Origin: Serratia nevei
GTDB lineage: Bacteria; Pseudomonadota; Gammaproteobacteria; Enterobacterales; Enterobacteriaceae
DNA length: 64,000 nt
Direction of reading: 5' to 3'
Assembly (NCBI RefSeq): GCF_024160145.1
Contig: NZ_JAMYWQ010000016.1
Location: 43,176-107,175, forward strand
The notes under the pieces are model-generated. The model had not been told where the DNA came from. It saw only the letters and a program-made list of their open reading frames with translations, and ran no database searches. Positions within the stretch are counted from its first letter, which is position 1. Every line of letters begins with the position of its first letter. Below, one piece after another: positions 41,285 through 49,487 of the stretch. Both the position numbers and the translations under genes were made by a program.

Positions 41285-43450
41285 ATGCCACAGGAACTGA
41301 ATGGCCATGGCCCTACCGCCGGAGATTATATGGGCGGCAGCGGCGATAATCTCAATGCTCGACCTGATGGTTCGACGCCAGGCGGCTCGAACGGTAATGG
41401 CGGCAGAGACAGTAGCATCAGTGGGAACTCTCGGGAAGCCGCTAAGCAACGGCAGGTCAATGCTATCAAAAATGATCCTAACGTTAAGAATATACTGGGA
41501 AGCTTGCTGAAAATAAGACGAGCCCTTGCACCTTATGCCTCAGTATCTTTGACGGGGTTGGATGATAGCGGCAGATTGCAGGTTCAGGTCAATGACGTTC
41601 GCGCTGTTGATGAAATAGGTGTGCGTAACGCATTAAAGTCTGAGCCACAATTAAAAAATGTCATTGGTTTTGATTTTAATAAGTCTGGAGTGACCGGTTT
41701 TGTCGGTCATATTGATACTGGCCATAAGATCGGTAATTATCAGAGTGCACCCAACGGGAACAGTAATGGTAACAATTCTACCGCTGAAGATAAGGTGTCA
41801 TTAGCCACCTATTCCGAGATGCTTAATGGAAAAATCCCACCGGGTTTCTGGCTTGATAATAATAGGGTGATGACTGAAATTACGGAACGGTATGAGATCA
41901 ACGGAGGCGGAAAAGGGAGCGATCGCACAGGTTACCGGCAACGTAATGTCGAAGTGCCTTCTTTGACCTCGGCCTACCAACAATTTAAACAGGTAGAACG
42001 AGAAGTGGCTGAAGTGGCTCGTAAAGCTGAGGAGGCCCGTAAAGCTGAGGAGGCCCGAAAGGCTGAGGAGGCCCGAAAGGCTGAGGAGGCCCGCAAGGCT
42101 GAAGAGGCTCGCAAGGCTGAAGAGGCCCGCAAAGCTGAAGAGGCTCGCAAGGCTGAAGAGGCTCGCAAGGCTGAAGAAGCCCGCAAGGCTGAAGAGGCCC
42201 GCAAGGCTGAAGAGGCCCGCAAGGTGGAAGCCGCAAGAAAAGCGTTGTTCGCCAAAGCGGGGATTCTGGATGCACCGGGCTACTCCCCGGAAAAGCTAAA
42301 AGCGGCCAATGCGGCACTGGCTGCCGCAGGCGCCATGGTGCTTAACCGCGCGCCCGCGATGCTGCAAACGTCGACGGTCGGGCAAGGCGTGATGACGACC
42401 ACGAGCGAACTGGCCGGCTGGGCAGCGAGCGCGTCGTGGCGGGCGGCTTATGAAGTTGGCAGTATACGCGCCGGCACCGTAGTCGCCGCCGGATCGGTGC
42501 TGGGGGCTTTTGCCCTCGGCTTCTACCCGACAGAGGCCGGAGCCGGGAGTGCCCAGGTGCCCGGGCGGGATGTCAATCTGTTTGCCCTCCAGGCGAGCCT
42601 GGCGGCGGCGGGCAGGGCGACCATCCAGCCCGGCATGACCTCGGTCGATTTGCCGGTGCGCGGATTTATCACCACCGACGATGACGGGAGACAGAGCGTC
42701 AACTTCGTCAGAACGGGCGTCGGCGGCGTATCGCCGAGCGTGCCGGTATTCAGACCCGTTCGCGATGAGCTGACGGGGCTGGACAAAATCACGCTGCCGG
42801 CGGTGGCGGGCACACCGGCCAGAACGATACTGATCAACCCGGTGCCGACCGGGCCGGCAGCGCCGGCGCATACCGGCAACGGCTCACCGGGGCCCAAATC
42901 GCCAGTGCATACCGGCACCGGCATCAGGCAGGCGGACAGCATCGTGGTCACCACCTTCCCGGCGGATGTGGTGCAGGATCTGCAAGATTTTATCCTGTGG
43001 CAGCCGGATGCGCTGGAAACCGGAGTTGAAGCTGTCTATGTGATGGTGCGTAGTCCGAGATATACTCCGGGTAAAGTAAGCGGCAAAGGACAGCAAGTGG
43101 GAGACGGCTGGTTGAATACAGCGGGGCAGGAACTGGGTTCCCCGGTTCCCAGCCAGATTGCGGATAAACTGCGTGGGCGAGAGTTTGCGAGCTTTGACGC
43201 GTTTCGTAAGGCGTTCTGGACTGAGGTGGGGAAAGATCCTGAACTGAGTAAACAATTTATTCCAGCTAATAAAAAACGAATGAGTCAAGGGTTGGCTCCA
43301 CGTGCTAGAAATAAAGATACTGTTGGGGGGCGGCGTTCATTCGAACTTCATCATGATAAACTCATCAGTCAGGATGGTGGAGTCTATGATATGGACAATC
43401 TCCGTGTGCTTACACCTAAACACCATATTGACATTCATAGAGGTAAATAG
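41285..43450 (+). CDS. Complete E-colicin/S-pyocin-type DNase bacteriocin
   Basis: 721 residues. Order: a Gly/Asn-rich unstructured N-terminus (about 1-60), as in Tol-dependent E colicins; an unrecognised globular segment to about 245; a charged helical rod of 11 exact KAEEAR units (247-312), the expected receptor-binding coiled coil; an S-type pyocin translocation domain (about 395-590); and a C-terminal HNH DNase. The DNase keeps the colicin E9 layout: ELHHDK with H690, N705, H714 and H718 at spacings 15, 9 and 4, ending HIDIHRGK. It should enter related bacteria and cut chromosomal DNA. The immunity gene starts 2 nt after the stop. No lysis gene follows. Confidence 0.93.
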   Translation: MPQELNGHGPTAGDYMGGSGDNLNARPDGSTPGGSNGNGGRDSSISGNSREAAKQRQVNAIKNDPNVKNILGSLLKIRRALAPYASVSLTGLDDSGRLQVQVNDVRAVDEIGVRNALKSEPQLKNVIGFDFNKSGVTGFVGHIDTGHKIGNYQSAPNGNSNGNNSTAEDKVSLATYSEMLNGKIPPGFWLDNNRVMTEITERYEINGGGKGSDRTGYRQRNVEVPSLTSAYQQFKQVEREVAEVARKAEEARKAEEARKAEEARKAEEARKAEEARKAEEARKAEEARKAEEARKAEEARKAEEARKAEEARKVEAARKALFAKAGILDAPGYSPEKLKAANAALAAAGAMVLNRAPAMLQTSTVGQGVMTTTSELAGWAASASWRAAYEVGSIRAGTVVAAGSVLGAFALGFYPTEAGAGSAQVPGRDVNLFALQASLAAAGRATIQPGMTSVDLPVRGFITTDDDGRQSVNFVRTGVGGVSPSVPVFRPVRDELTGLDKITLPAVAGTPARTILINPVPTGPAAPAHTGNGSPGPKSPVHTGTGIRQADSIVVTTFPADVVQDLQDFILWQPDALETGVEAVYVMVRSPRYTPGKVSGKGQQVGDGWLNTAGQELGSPVPSQIADKLRGREFASFDAFRKAFWTEVGKDPELSKQFIPANKKRMSQGLAPRARNKDTVGGRRSFELHHDKLISQDGGVYDMDNLRVLTPKHHIDIHRGK
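42023..42220 (+). repeat. Eleven 18-bp units encoding KAEEAR
   Basis: Eleven in-frame 18-bp repeats differing at a few third positions, encoding a highly charged helix in the bacteriocin. They could expand or contract by slippage and so change rod length. The flanking ARKVEAARK is a degenerate unit. Confidence 0.9.
43064..43241 (+). repeat. Recombination repeat A1 (inside intact bacteriocin)
   Basis: 178 bp coding for the linker between translocation domain and DNase (from [11 protein letters not shown] to FWTEVGKDP). Near-identical copies are at 43850-44027 (A2, one base difference noticed) and 44896-45029 (A3). A3 is part of a longer homology, 44728-45029, to 42896-43197. Confidence 0.9.
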
Positions 43451-43452
43451 TA

Positions 43453-43710
43453 ATGGAACTGAAAAAAAACATCAGTGATTACACTGAAATTGAATTCAAA
43501 AAACTAATTGAAGCAATCATTAATTGTGACGGTGATGAGAAAACTCAAGATAACAACCTCGAGAGTTTTATCAATATTACTGAGCACCCTAGTGGTTCAG
43601 ATCTGATTTACTATCCCGAAGGAAATAATAATGGAAGCCCTGAAGCCGTTATCGAAGAGATTAAGGAGTGGCGAACCAAAAATGGTAAGCCTTGCTTCAA
43701 ACAAGGGTAA
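43453..43710 (+). CDS. Colicin E9/E2-type DNase immunity protein (Im1)
   Basis: 85 residues: [33 protein letters not shown] and C-terminal [14 protein letters not shown] are the hallmarks of the Im2/Im7/Im8/Im9 family, whose helix II-III ([11 protein letters not shown]) grips the DNase exosite. It protects the producer against the bacteriocin encoded 2 nt upstream. The 3' end of the gene (CFKQG plus spacer) is a sequence shared with the downstream cassettes. Confidence 0.93.
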   Translation: MELKKNISDYTEIEFKKLIEAIINCDGDEKTQDNNLESFINITEHPSGSDLIYYPEGNNNGSPEAVIEEIKEWRTKNGKPCFKQG

Positions 43711-43849
43711 CCGAGTTTAATCATTTTATGATTAATAAACGGTGATGAGCATTTCAACTGCGTCCAGCAAACTAGCGTTTGTTGGGCGTTTTTTTCGTAT
43801 TTCAATCAACTAATCTAGCTGCCAGAAGGTGTTACGAAGCTCGAGTTAA
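43694..43849 (+). repeat. Spacer repeat C1 with terminator
   Basis: About 155 bp from the end of the immunity gene (coding FKQG) through a terminator to the next toxin fragment. Similar copies lie at 44484-44638 (C2) and 45525-45672 (C3). Together with the A repeats they flank each DNase cassette with homology on both sides. Confidence 0.85.
43761..43795 (+). terminator. Terminator of bacteriocin/Im1 unit
   Basis: CGTCCAGCAAAC (43761-43772), loop TAGC, GTTTGTTGGGCG (43777-43788), seven Ts. Confidence 0.9.
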
Positions 43850-44236
43850 ACTCCGGGTAAAGTAAGCGGCAAAGGACAGCAAGTGGGGGACGGCTGGTTG
43901 AATACAGCGGGGCAGGAACTGGGTTCCCCGGTTCCCAGCCAGATTGCGGATAAACTGCGTGGGCGAGAGTTTGCGAGCTTTGACGCGTTTCGTAAGGCGT
44001 TCTGGACTGAGGTGGGGAAAGATCCTGCATTGGCGAAACAATTTGATCCCGGTAGCCTAGCAACAATGAAGAATGGGCGAGCACCATATGTTCGCAAAGC
44101 GGAGCGGGTAGGGAAAAGGGTTAAAGCTGAACTACATCATGTACAACCTATAAGAGATGATGGGGCTGTCTATAATGTAGACAATCTCAGCATTGTAACT
44201 CCTAAAAGGCATATAGAGATTCACTCTAAAAAATAG
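43850..44236 (+). pseudogene. Headless HNH DNase cassette 2 (toxin domain only)
   Basis: Homology to the intact bacteriocin begins at 43850 in the linker (repeat A2) and the frame runs to a complete HNH domain ELHHVQPIRDDGAVYNVDNL...KRHIEIHSKK. The His/Asn/His/His positions are kept. The domain differs from DNase 1 after the shared 178 bp. There is no receptor or translocation domain and no clear ribosome site; a GTG at 43883 is the first in-frame start. It reads as a silent replacement tip rather than a secreted protein. Confidence 0.85.
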
Positions 44237-44245
44237 GTGGATAAT

Positions 44246-44500
44246 ATGGAAAATAAAATGATATCTGATTATACGGAAAAGGAATTTCTCGAATTTGTAA
44301 ACGGAATTTATTATGACACTTATCCGACAGAAGAATCGCATATTAATGCGGTTATGGAGTTCGAGAGATTGTCTGAACACCCGTCAGGTTCTGACTTGCT
44401 GTATTATCCAGAGAACGGAAATCAGGGCCCTGAGGCTATAGTTAAAGTTATCAAAGAGTGGCGTGCCAAGAACGGGAAACCTAGCTTCAAACAAGGGTAA
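44246..44500 (+). CDS. DNase immunity protein (Im2-like, cassette 2)
   Basis: 84 residues from ATG 44246 with AGGTGG upstream; a GTG three codons earlier is possible. [34 protein letters not shown] and EWRAKNGKPSFKQG mark the Im family. Helix II differs from Im1, as expected for a cognate of DNase 2. Starts 9 nt after the cassette 2 toxin stop. Confidence 0.9.
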   Translation: MENKMISDYTEKEFLEFVNGIYYDTYPTEESHINAVMEFERLSEHPSGSDLLYYPENGNQGPEAIVKVIKEWRAKNGKPSFKQG

Positions 44501-44550
44501 CCGTGTCTAATCGTCTTATGATGATTAAACGGTAATGAGCATTTCAGCAG

Positions 44551-44583
44551 CGTCCAGCAAACTCGCGTTTGTTGGGCGTTTTT
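44551..44583 (+). terminator. Terminator of cassette 2
   Basis: CGTCCAGCAAAC (44551-44562), loop TCGC, GTTTGTTGGGCG (44567-44578), then TTTTT. Same repeat family as after Im1. Confidence 0.88.
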
Positions 44584-44638
44584 CGTATTTCAATCAACTA
44601 GCCTGGCTATCAGAAGGTGTCACGAAGTTTGAGTTAAA

Positions 44639-44727
44639 CTCCGGGTAAAGTGAGCGGCAAAGGGCAGTAAGTGGGGGCGACTGGTTGCATAAAGCTGATC
44701 TGGAACTGGTTTCTCTTGCTCCAAGCC
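44639..44727 (+). pseudogene. Decayed bacteriocin linker remnant
   Basis: ACTCCGGGTAAAGTGAGCGG and the following ~80 bp match the start of repeat A with several substitutions, an in-frame stop (CAGTAAGTG where the copies have CAGCAAGTG) and a lost G. It then jumps into another copy of the translocation-domain end at 44728. It looks like the scar of an earlier cassette. Confidence 0.65.
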
Positions 44728-45282
44728 AAATCCCCAGTGCATACCGGCACCGGCATCAGGCAGGCGGACAGCATCGTGGTCACCACCTTCCCGGCGGATG
44801 TGGTGCAGGATCTGCAAGACTTTATCCTGTGGCAGCCGGATGCGCAGGAAACCGGAGTTGAAGCTGTCTATGTGATGGTGCGTAGTCCGAGATATACTCC
44901 GGGTAAAGTAAGCGGCAAAGGACAGCAAGTGGGGGACGGCTGGTTGAATACAGCGGGGCAGGAACTGGGTTCCCCGGTTCCCAGCCAGATTGCGGATAAA
45001 CTGCGTGGGCGAGAGTTTACGAGCTTTGATTCTTTCAGAAGTGCTTTCTGGAAAGCAGTTGCCGCAGATCCTGAGTTAAGTAAACAGTTTGGTTCTGATG
45101 ACATGGAGCGTTTGAAACTGGGTCGAGCCCCAACAGTCAGGTTTAAAGATTCAGTAGGCAAAAGAGTTAAGTATGAGATTCATCACCGGGACGAAGTGGC
45201 GAAAGGTGGGGAAGTTTACAATGTCGATAACCTTAATGTGGTGACACCTAAGCGACATATCGAAATTCATAAAGGAAAGTAA
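44671..45282 (+). pseudogene. Headless HNH DNase cassette 3
   Basis: The open frame includes 302 bp near-identical to the intact bacteriocin (44728-45029: [20 protein letters not shown] through GREFTSFD), then a third distinct DNase domain ([20 protein letters not shown]) ending with EIHHRDEVAKGGEVYNVDNL and KRHIEIHKGK. The HNH residues are kept. The first ~20 codons (from 44671) come from scrambled spacer DNA, so the true gene lacks its own start. Likely a silent donor tip. Confidence 0.85.
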
Positions 45283-45283
45283 G

Positions 45284-45541
45284 ATGACGATTAAAAACAT
45301 TTCTGACTTTACAGAGAATCAATTTATTGATTTTGTAAGGAGGATAAAAGAAGCCGATTTTCCTACAGAAGCAGAGCATGATGATGCTATTTATCAATTT
45401 GGTCAGTTAACGGAACACCCCGATGGCTGGGATCTCATCTATCATCCGGCTTCTGGCGCGGATAACTCAGCGGAAGGGGTAACTAAGGCAGTTAAGGAAT
45501 GGCGTGCCAAAAATGGCAAATCTGGCTTCAAACAAGGGTAA
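45284..45541 (+). CDS. DNase immunity protein (cassette 3)
   Basis: 85 residues: NISDFTENQFIDFVRRIKEA, TEHPDGWDLIYHP, EWRAKNGKSGFKQG. Im family with changes in the binding helix (HPDGWDLIYHP instead of [11 protein letters not shown]), as expected for a different DNase partner. AAAGGAAAGTAAG precedes the ATG, directly after the toxin stop. Confidence 0.9.
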   Translation: MTIKNISDFTENQFIDFVRRIKEADFPTEAEHDDAIYQFGQLTEHPDGWDLIYHPASGADNSAEGVTKAVKEWRAKNGKSGFKQG

Positions 45542-45592
45542 CCGTGTCTAATCGTCTTATGATGATTAAACGGCAATGAGCATTTCAGCTGC

Positions 45593-45625
45593 GCCCAGCA
45601 AACTAGCGTTTGTTGGGCTTTTTTT
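45593..45625 (+). terminator. Terminator of cassette 3
   Basis: GCCCAGCAAAC (45593-45603), loop TAGC, GTTTGTTGGGC (45608-45618), seven Ts. Third member of the spacer-repeat terminators. Confidence 0.88.
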
Positions 45626-45658
45626 CGTATTTCAATCAACTAACCTAGCTATCAGAAG

Positions 45659-45985
45659 GTGTTACGAAGCTCACCACCTTCGGGGCGTTTTACTCGTCAG
45701 CAACTGGATAAAAAGTACAAGCACGCGAGTGACTTTGGTGTTGCGGATACCAGAAAAAACAGAGAGACTCTGACTAAATACCGCGATGCGCTCGAGGCCC
45801 ATTTGAATGATAAGGACACGGTTGAGAAAGGGACTTATAGACGAGAAAAAGGATCTAAGGTGTTTTTCAATCCTAACACAATGAATGTTGTTGTTTTAAA
45901 AGAAAACGGCGATTTCTTATCAGGGTGGAAGATAAATCCAGACGCAGATAACGGTAGGATATATTTAGATACGGGGGATTTATGA
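45659..45985 (+). pseudogene. Headless colicin D-type anticodon tRNase (cassette 4)
   Basis: From about 45687 the protein is SGRFTRQQLDKKYKHASDFG..., then VEKGTYRREKGSKVFFNPNT and [18 protein letters not shown]. This is the catalytic domain of colicin D, which cleaves the anticodon loop of tRNA-Arg; the KYKH segment carrying the catalytic His is present. Only the catalytic domain exists, reached from a GTG at 45659 inside spacer repeat C3. The toxin stop overlaps the immunity ATG (ATGA). Confidence 0.85.
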
Positions 45986-46248
45986 ATCGGATGGCAATTA
46001 TTGATCTGGCTAAGAGTTTTCTAAGAAAAGAGGTCGGTGCATTGGAGTTCTCCGAAAAAATATGTGTAGAAAGACGTATGCTCTACGGGGTTAAGGATCA
46101 GGATAGAAACGTTATGAATTGTGGGGAAGAGCTATTTATGATAGCTGAAGTTTACAATCCTGATTCAGAACGTGCTGATTATGAACTTGATGATGCCGGA
46201 TTGCGTGCCGCAGTTATAACGACACTAGAAAAATTCAATTTTATCTGA
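45982..46248 (+). CDS. Colicin D-type immunity protein (cassette 4)
   Basis: 88 residues: [60 protein letters not shown]. This matches ImmD, which mimics tRNA and plugs the colicin D active site. Four-nt overlap with the toxin fragment. Confidence 0.9.
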   Translation: MNRMAIIDLAKSFLRKEVGALEFSEKICVERRMLYGVKDQDRNVMNCGEELFMIAEVYNPDSERADYELDDAGLRAAVITTLEKFNFI

Positions 46249-46357
46249 ACACTTATTAGGATAGGTGCTCTCGTAGATTTGAAATTATCTGGGTATTGGG
46301 CAAGGTAAAAAGAACCGCCTTCATAGTGACAGAATAGTTAACAAAAGTGACCCTAAC

Positions 46358-46390
46358 GCCCAATAGACGAGAGTCTATTGGGCATTTTAT
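46358..46390 (+). terminator. Terminator of cassette 4
   Basis: GCCCAATAGAC (46358-46368), loop GAGA, GTCTATTGGGC (46373-46383), then ATTTTATT. Confidence 0.88.
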
Positions 46391-46454
46391 TGTTTCGTAA
46401 CGATGGCAAGGAAGTGAAGAGCTAATTTAATAGCGGTTACTCGGTTACCCTTCA

Positions 46455-46895
46455 AGGTCCGGCATCAGGCAGGCGGACAGCATCGTGGTCACCACCTTCC
46501 CGGCGGATGTGGTGCAGGATCTGCAAGACTTTATCCTGTGGCAGCCGGATGCGACGGAGATTGGTGTAGAGGCCATCTATGTGATGGTGAGTAAGCCCAG
46601 AAAAGGGGTAAAAGATTACGGACATGACTATCATTCCCCTCCCAAAACGGAGAGTATTAAAGGGTTAGGAGAACTAATACCTGTTCCAGGTAAAACGCCG
46701 AAGCAAGGCGGTACTGGGCGCCGTAATCGTTGGAAGGGAGATAAAGGACGTAAGATTTACGAATGGGACTCGCAGCATGGTGAGTTGGAAGAGTACCGAG
46801 CCAGTGATGGTTCCCACCTTGGTGCATTCGATCCTAATACGGGGATGCAGGTTAAAGGCCCTGATCCAAAGCGAAATATTAAAAAATATCTATGA
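46455..46895 (+). pseudogene. Headless colicin E3/cloacin-type 16S rRNase (cassette 5)
   Basis: Homology to the intact bacteriocin covers about 46455-46552 ([19 protein letters not shown]...WQPDA), then switches to GYGHDYHSPPKTE-like sequence (here DYGHDYHSPPKTESIKGLG). It continues RRNRWKGDKGRKIYEWDSQH, GELEEYRASDGSHLGAFDP and PDPKRNIKKYL, the E3 ribonuclease domain that cuts 16S rRNA in the decoding centre. Active-site Asp, His and Glu of the HDYH...KTE segment are present. First in-frame start is a GTG at 46485. Confidence 0.88.
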
Positions 46896-46904
46896 GAGGA
46901 AATT

Positions 46905-47159
46905 ATGGGGCTAAAATTACATATTCAGTGGTTTGAAAAAAGCTCTGAAGAATTTCAAGGTGAAGAGTACTCCAAGGATTTAGGGGATGATGGTTCGATC
47001 ATTGAAAGTTTGGGGATACCGTTAAAAGACAACATTAATAATGGGGTCTTTGATGTTGAGAAACTGTGGGTCCCTTTGTTACAGCCTTATTTTTATAATG
47101 GGATTGTGCTGGATAGATATTTATATCAAATCTCTTTCGATTATAATGATAATTGGTAG
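46905..47159 (+). CDS. Colicin E3/cloacin-type immunity protein (cassette 5)
   Basis: 84 residues: [57 protein letters not shown] and a C-terminal SFDYNDNW. A clear ImmE3 relative. GAGAGGAAATT precedes the ATG. Confidence 0.9.
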   Translation: MGLKLHIQWFEKSSEEFQGEEYSKDLGDDGSIIESLGIPLKDNINNGVFDVEKLWVPLLQPYFYNGIVLDRYLYQISFDYNDNW

Positions 47160-47284
47160 TTCAATAAATGATTTCTAATCAGGGTGACAGCGAGATACTT
47201 GACCGTTAAATAGGGTTTAAAGTATAGATTGTTAGTATGGTAATAGAGTGTAGGATAATAAATTTTCTGATAATTTTTTAATCG

Positions 47285-47320
47285 ACATCCAATAAATGAA
47301 AGTTTGTTGGATGTTTTTTT
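47285..47320 (+). terminator. Terminator of cassette 5
   Basis: ACATCCAATAAA (47285-47296) pairs with TTTGTTGGATGT (47303-47314), followed by a T-run to 47320. The 125 bp before it are AT-rich and hold no gene. Confidence 0.85.
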
Positions 47321-47365
47321 ATATTTTTTTGAATCAGATAATAAAAATAGGTTCTGCGTCAGTGC

Positions 47366-47733
47366 ATAATGCGCTGGAAACCGGAGTTGAAGCTGTCTAT
47401 GTGATGGTCAGTGATCCGTTGGACTCGGGGCGTTTTACGCGTCAGCAACTGGATAAAAAGTACAAGCACGCGAGTGACTTTGGTGTTGCGGACACCAGAA
47501 AAAACAGAGAGACTCTGACTCAATATCGCAATGCGCTCGAGGCCCATTTGAATGATAAGGACACGGTAGAAAAAGGGACTTACATAAGAGAGAAAGACTC
47601 CAAAGTCTTTTTTAACTCAAGGACCAATAATGTTGTTGTAATTAGACGTGATGGATATTTCTCGACGGGAATGAAATTAAGCCCTGGGACGCCACAGTAT
47701 AAAAACTATATGGAAAAAGGAGTGTTGTTATGA
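47366..47733 (+). pseudogene. Headless colicin D-like tRNase (cassette 6)
   Basis: A 38-bp match to the bacteriocin ([13 protein letters not shown]) leads into SDPLDSGRFTRQQLDKKYKH, almost identical to cassette 4 through DTRKNRETLT and DKDTVEKGTY. It then diverges: SKVFFNSRTNNVVVIRRDGY and GMKLSPGTPQYKNYMEKGVL. So it shares the colicin D catalytic front with a different C-terminal end. An in-frame start at 47296 lies in the preceding terminator and is not credible as a native start. Confidence 0.8.
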
Positions 47734-48011
47734 GTATGAGGTTGATTGAAATCGCGCAGGCATTACTCGACTCTAAATTAACCGCTGATGAGTATGAGTC
47801 ACAGTATCTTAATGTGTGGAGAAAAGAACGCGATGACGGGACATTAAGAAAAGATAGTAATGATGTTGGGTATTGTGCAGCAGAGCTTTTCAGCTTGGCT
47901 GATTGCTATACATCTTCTCCAAATCGGGATGGTAGCGATTTGGATGAGAATGAACTCAAGATAGAGGTAAAAAAAACGCTTGAGAAGTATAATTTTCTCA
48001 AAAAAGAGTAA
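47730..48011 (+). CDS. Colicin D-family immunity protein (cassette 6)
   Basis: 93 residues: MRLIEIAQALLDSKLTADEY, YCAAELFSLADCYTSSPN, DLDENELKIEVKKTLEKYNF. Same fold pattern as the cassette 4 immunity protein ([28 protein letters not shown]) but strongly diverged, matching the diverged toxin end. Four-nt overlap (ATGA) with the toxin fragment. Confidence 0.82.
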   Translation: MSMRLIEIAQALLDSKLTADEYESQYLNVWRKERDDGTLRKDSNDVGYCAAELFSLADCYTSSPNRDGSDLDENELKIEVKKTLEKYNFLKKE

Positions 48012-48431
48012 GTTCTATATATTTTGTAAATAAATAGACACGCTCTGCCATCATGACGATGAGAAAGAGGGTTTTCTTAGCACCCAGTAAAGAAAGTTTA
48101 TTGGGTGCTTTTACCTACTCATGTTTGCTTATGGTGGGCATTAGTATTGTAGTCCGATATTCTAATATTGCTGATTTAGATGCGTCGAGACGTTAGCTTA
48201 TCTGGAAATCTGCAGTGATAGATGCTGTCAGGCCAGAAAGAATGTCCTTTTAACATAGCGCATTTTTATTTTTTGGCACTAGCAACCCCTATGCATACGG
48301 GGACGGTAGTGACATCAAATATCGATAACGTACAGCGAATCAGATGGCCTGCATCACCCCGGTTATTCACATGATGGAGGTTTTTTGGGATACGCTGACC
48401 TTACTTATAGCCACTCGAATTTAATGGGGTG
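48012..48431. other. AT-rich gap after the cassette array, with terminator
   Basis: 420 bp with no supported gene. The terminator of cassette 6 is AGCACCCA (48079-48086) with TGGGTGCT (48102-48109) plus T-tail, extended by A/T pairs. The rest, up to the stop of the ATP-grasp gene, shows nothing recognisable. Confidence 0.6.
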
Positions 48432-49217
48432 TTAACCGCCCGCTATACAAAATGCAGTAACCAGGTCTGCAACGTTCCACTCTTTGGTATCCGATACCTG
48501 ACCATCGCCTATTTCGATTAGGCGCAATTCGCCATTGGCATTTTTGGCGATATCGATCGAATAAAAAGGCGTTTTAATACGCGATGCGATCTGATGAACG
48601 ATGGCCGGTATTTCGCCATCGGCGGAAAAAACCTGGCCGTTTAGCGAAAAGTATCGGCGCTCACTGTCGTCAATCAAGTTTTCAAAGCGTCTTAAGCTAA
48701 CGCCGCCTTCAAGCTCCCCTCGGTAATGCGCAATCAGTTTAATAACCTCTCTGATTTCAGCGGCATTGTGAGCTACCGAGCCTCGGGATGTGGTCAGCGA
48801 TTTCACATAATCCTTAACAAAGTAAGCGGGCCAACAAAGTTGGGTGACCAGAGTGTCGAAATCTGTATCAGCCGTGGTGAGCACGGTCTCTGCGGTATAT
48901 GACTTACATGGCTCATACCAGCCGGTTATATGATGATTACGCAAATAGTCATCCGGGGACTCAAGCATTTCCCCTCCATTAGCTGCTACCGTACGGTGCA
49001 GCTGGCGATACTCCTCTGCATTCAGCATCCAACCACGCCAGATTACCGGTATGCCTGGTTCAAAGCGGCCCGAAAAACGGGTTTTTCCTAATGCTGCGGC
49101 TTCTGAGGAAAGTAGAAAGCAGCGTATTCCTCTATCTTTGACGCAGGTAAATTCCTCGGCAAAATTTTCATCCGGTCTGCCTTGGTTTGAATAATCATCA
49201 GGATAAATAATTTGCAT
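48432..49217 (-). CDS. ATP-grasp domain protein (DUF4343-like)
   Basis: 261 residues from ATG 49217 (MQIIYPDDYSNQGRPDENF; AAGGTG upstream); a GTG three codons earlier is less likely. C-terminal ATP-grasp features: WPAYFVKDYVKSLTTSRGS and the metal/ATP segment RLIEIGDGQVSDTKEWNV. ATP-grasp enzymes join a carboxylate to an amine or thiol; substrate and partners are not evident. No peptide precursor or transporter gene is adjacent. It sits between the bacteriocin array and roxA in AT-richer accessory DNA and probably arrived with that region. Confidence 0.7.
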   Translation of the reverse strand: MQIIYPDDYSNQGRPDENFAEEFTCVKDRGIRCFLLSSEAAALGKTRFSGRFEPGIPVIWRGWMLNAEEYRQLHRTVAANGGEMLESPDDYLRNHHITGWYEPCKSYTAETVLTTADTDFDTLVTQLCWPAYFVKDYVKSLTTSRGSVAHNAAEIREVIKLIAHYRGELEGGVSLRRFENLIDDSERRYFSLNGQVFSADGEIPAIVHQIASRIKTPFYSIDIAKNANGELRLIEIGDGQVSDTKEWNVADLVTAFCIAGG

Positions 49218-49423
49218 GGATAACACCTTGTATTAATTAGTATTGTAAATAATTCAGTGATGGCCTTAAAAAATAACGTCAGTGGGGCTGAGAAGCAATG
49301 GTTTGTTTGATTTTATGTGATATGCATTATTTTCAAAATAATAATGATAGGGGCATTCGTGTGGTGGATAAATTGAGGTCTCGATAGAAACGTATTGTTG
49401 AGGGCGGGCCAGCTTTTGCACCC

Positions 49424-49450
49424 TAAAGAAAAGGCCCGCATAAGCGGGCC
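49424..49450 (-). terminator. Terminator downstream of roxA
   Basis: GGCCCGC (49433-49439), loop ATAA, GCGGGCC (49444-49450). On the minus strand the stem is followed by TTTTCTTT. It lies 38 bp past the roxA stop. Confidence 0.8.
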
Positions 49451-49487
49451 GGTATACATGTTCAGTAGGCGCCGTCGCCCCGAGAAC

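Noticed and set aside
42023..42220. CRISPR-like regular repeat
   Set aside because: Units are contiguous 18-mers without spacers and lie in frame inside the bacteriocin gene.
48300..48425. Short frame MMEVFWDTLTLLIATRI before the ATP-grasp stop
   Set aside because: Only 17 codons, no homology, and no supporting context beyond a chance GGAGG.
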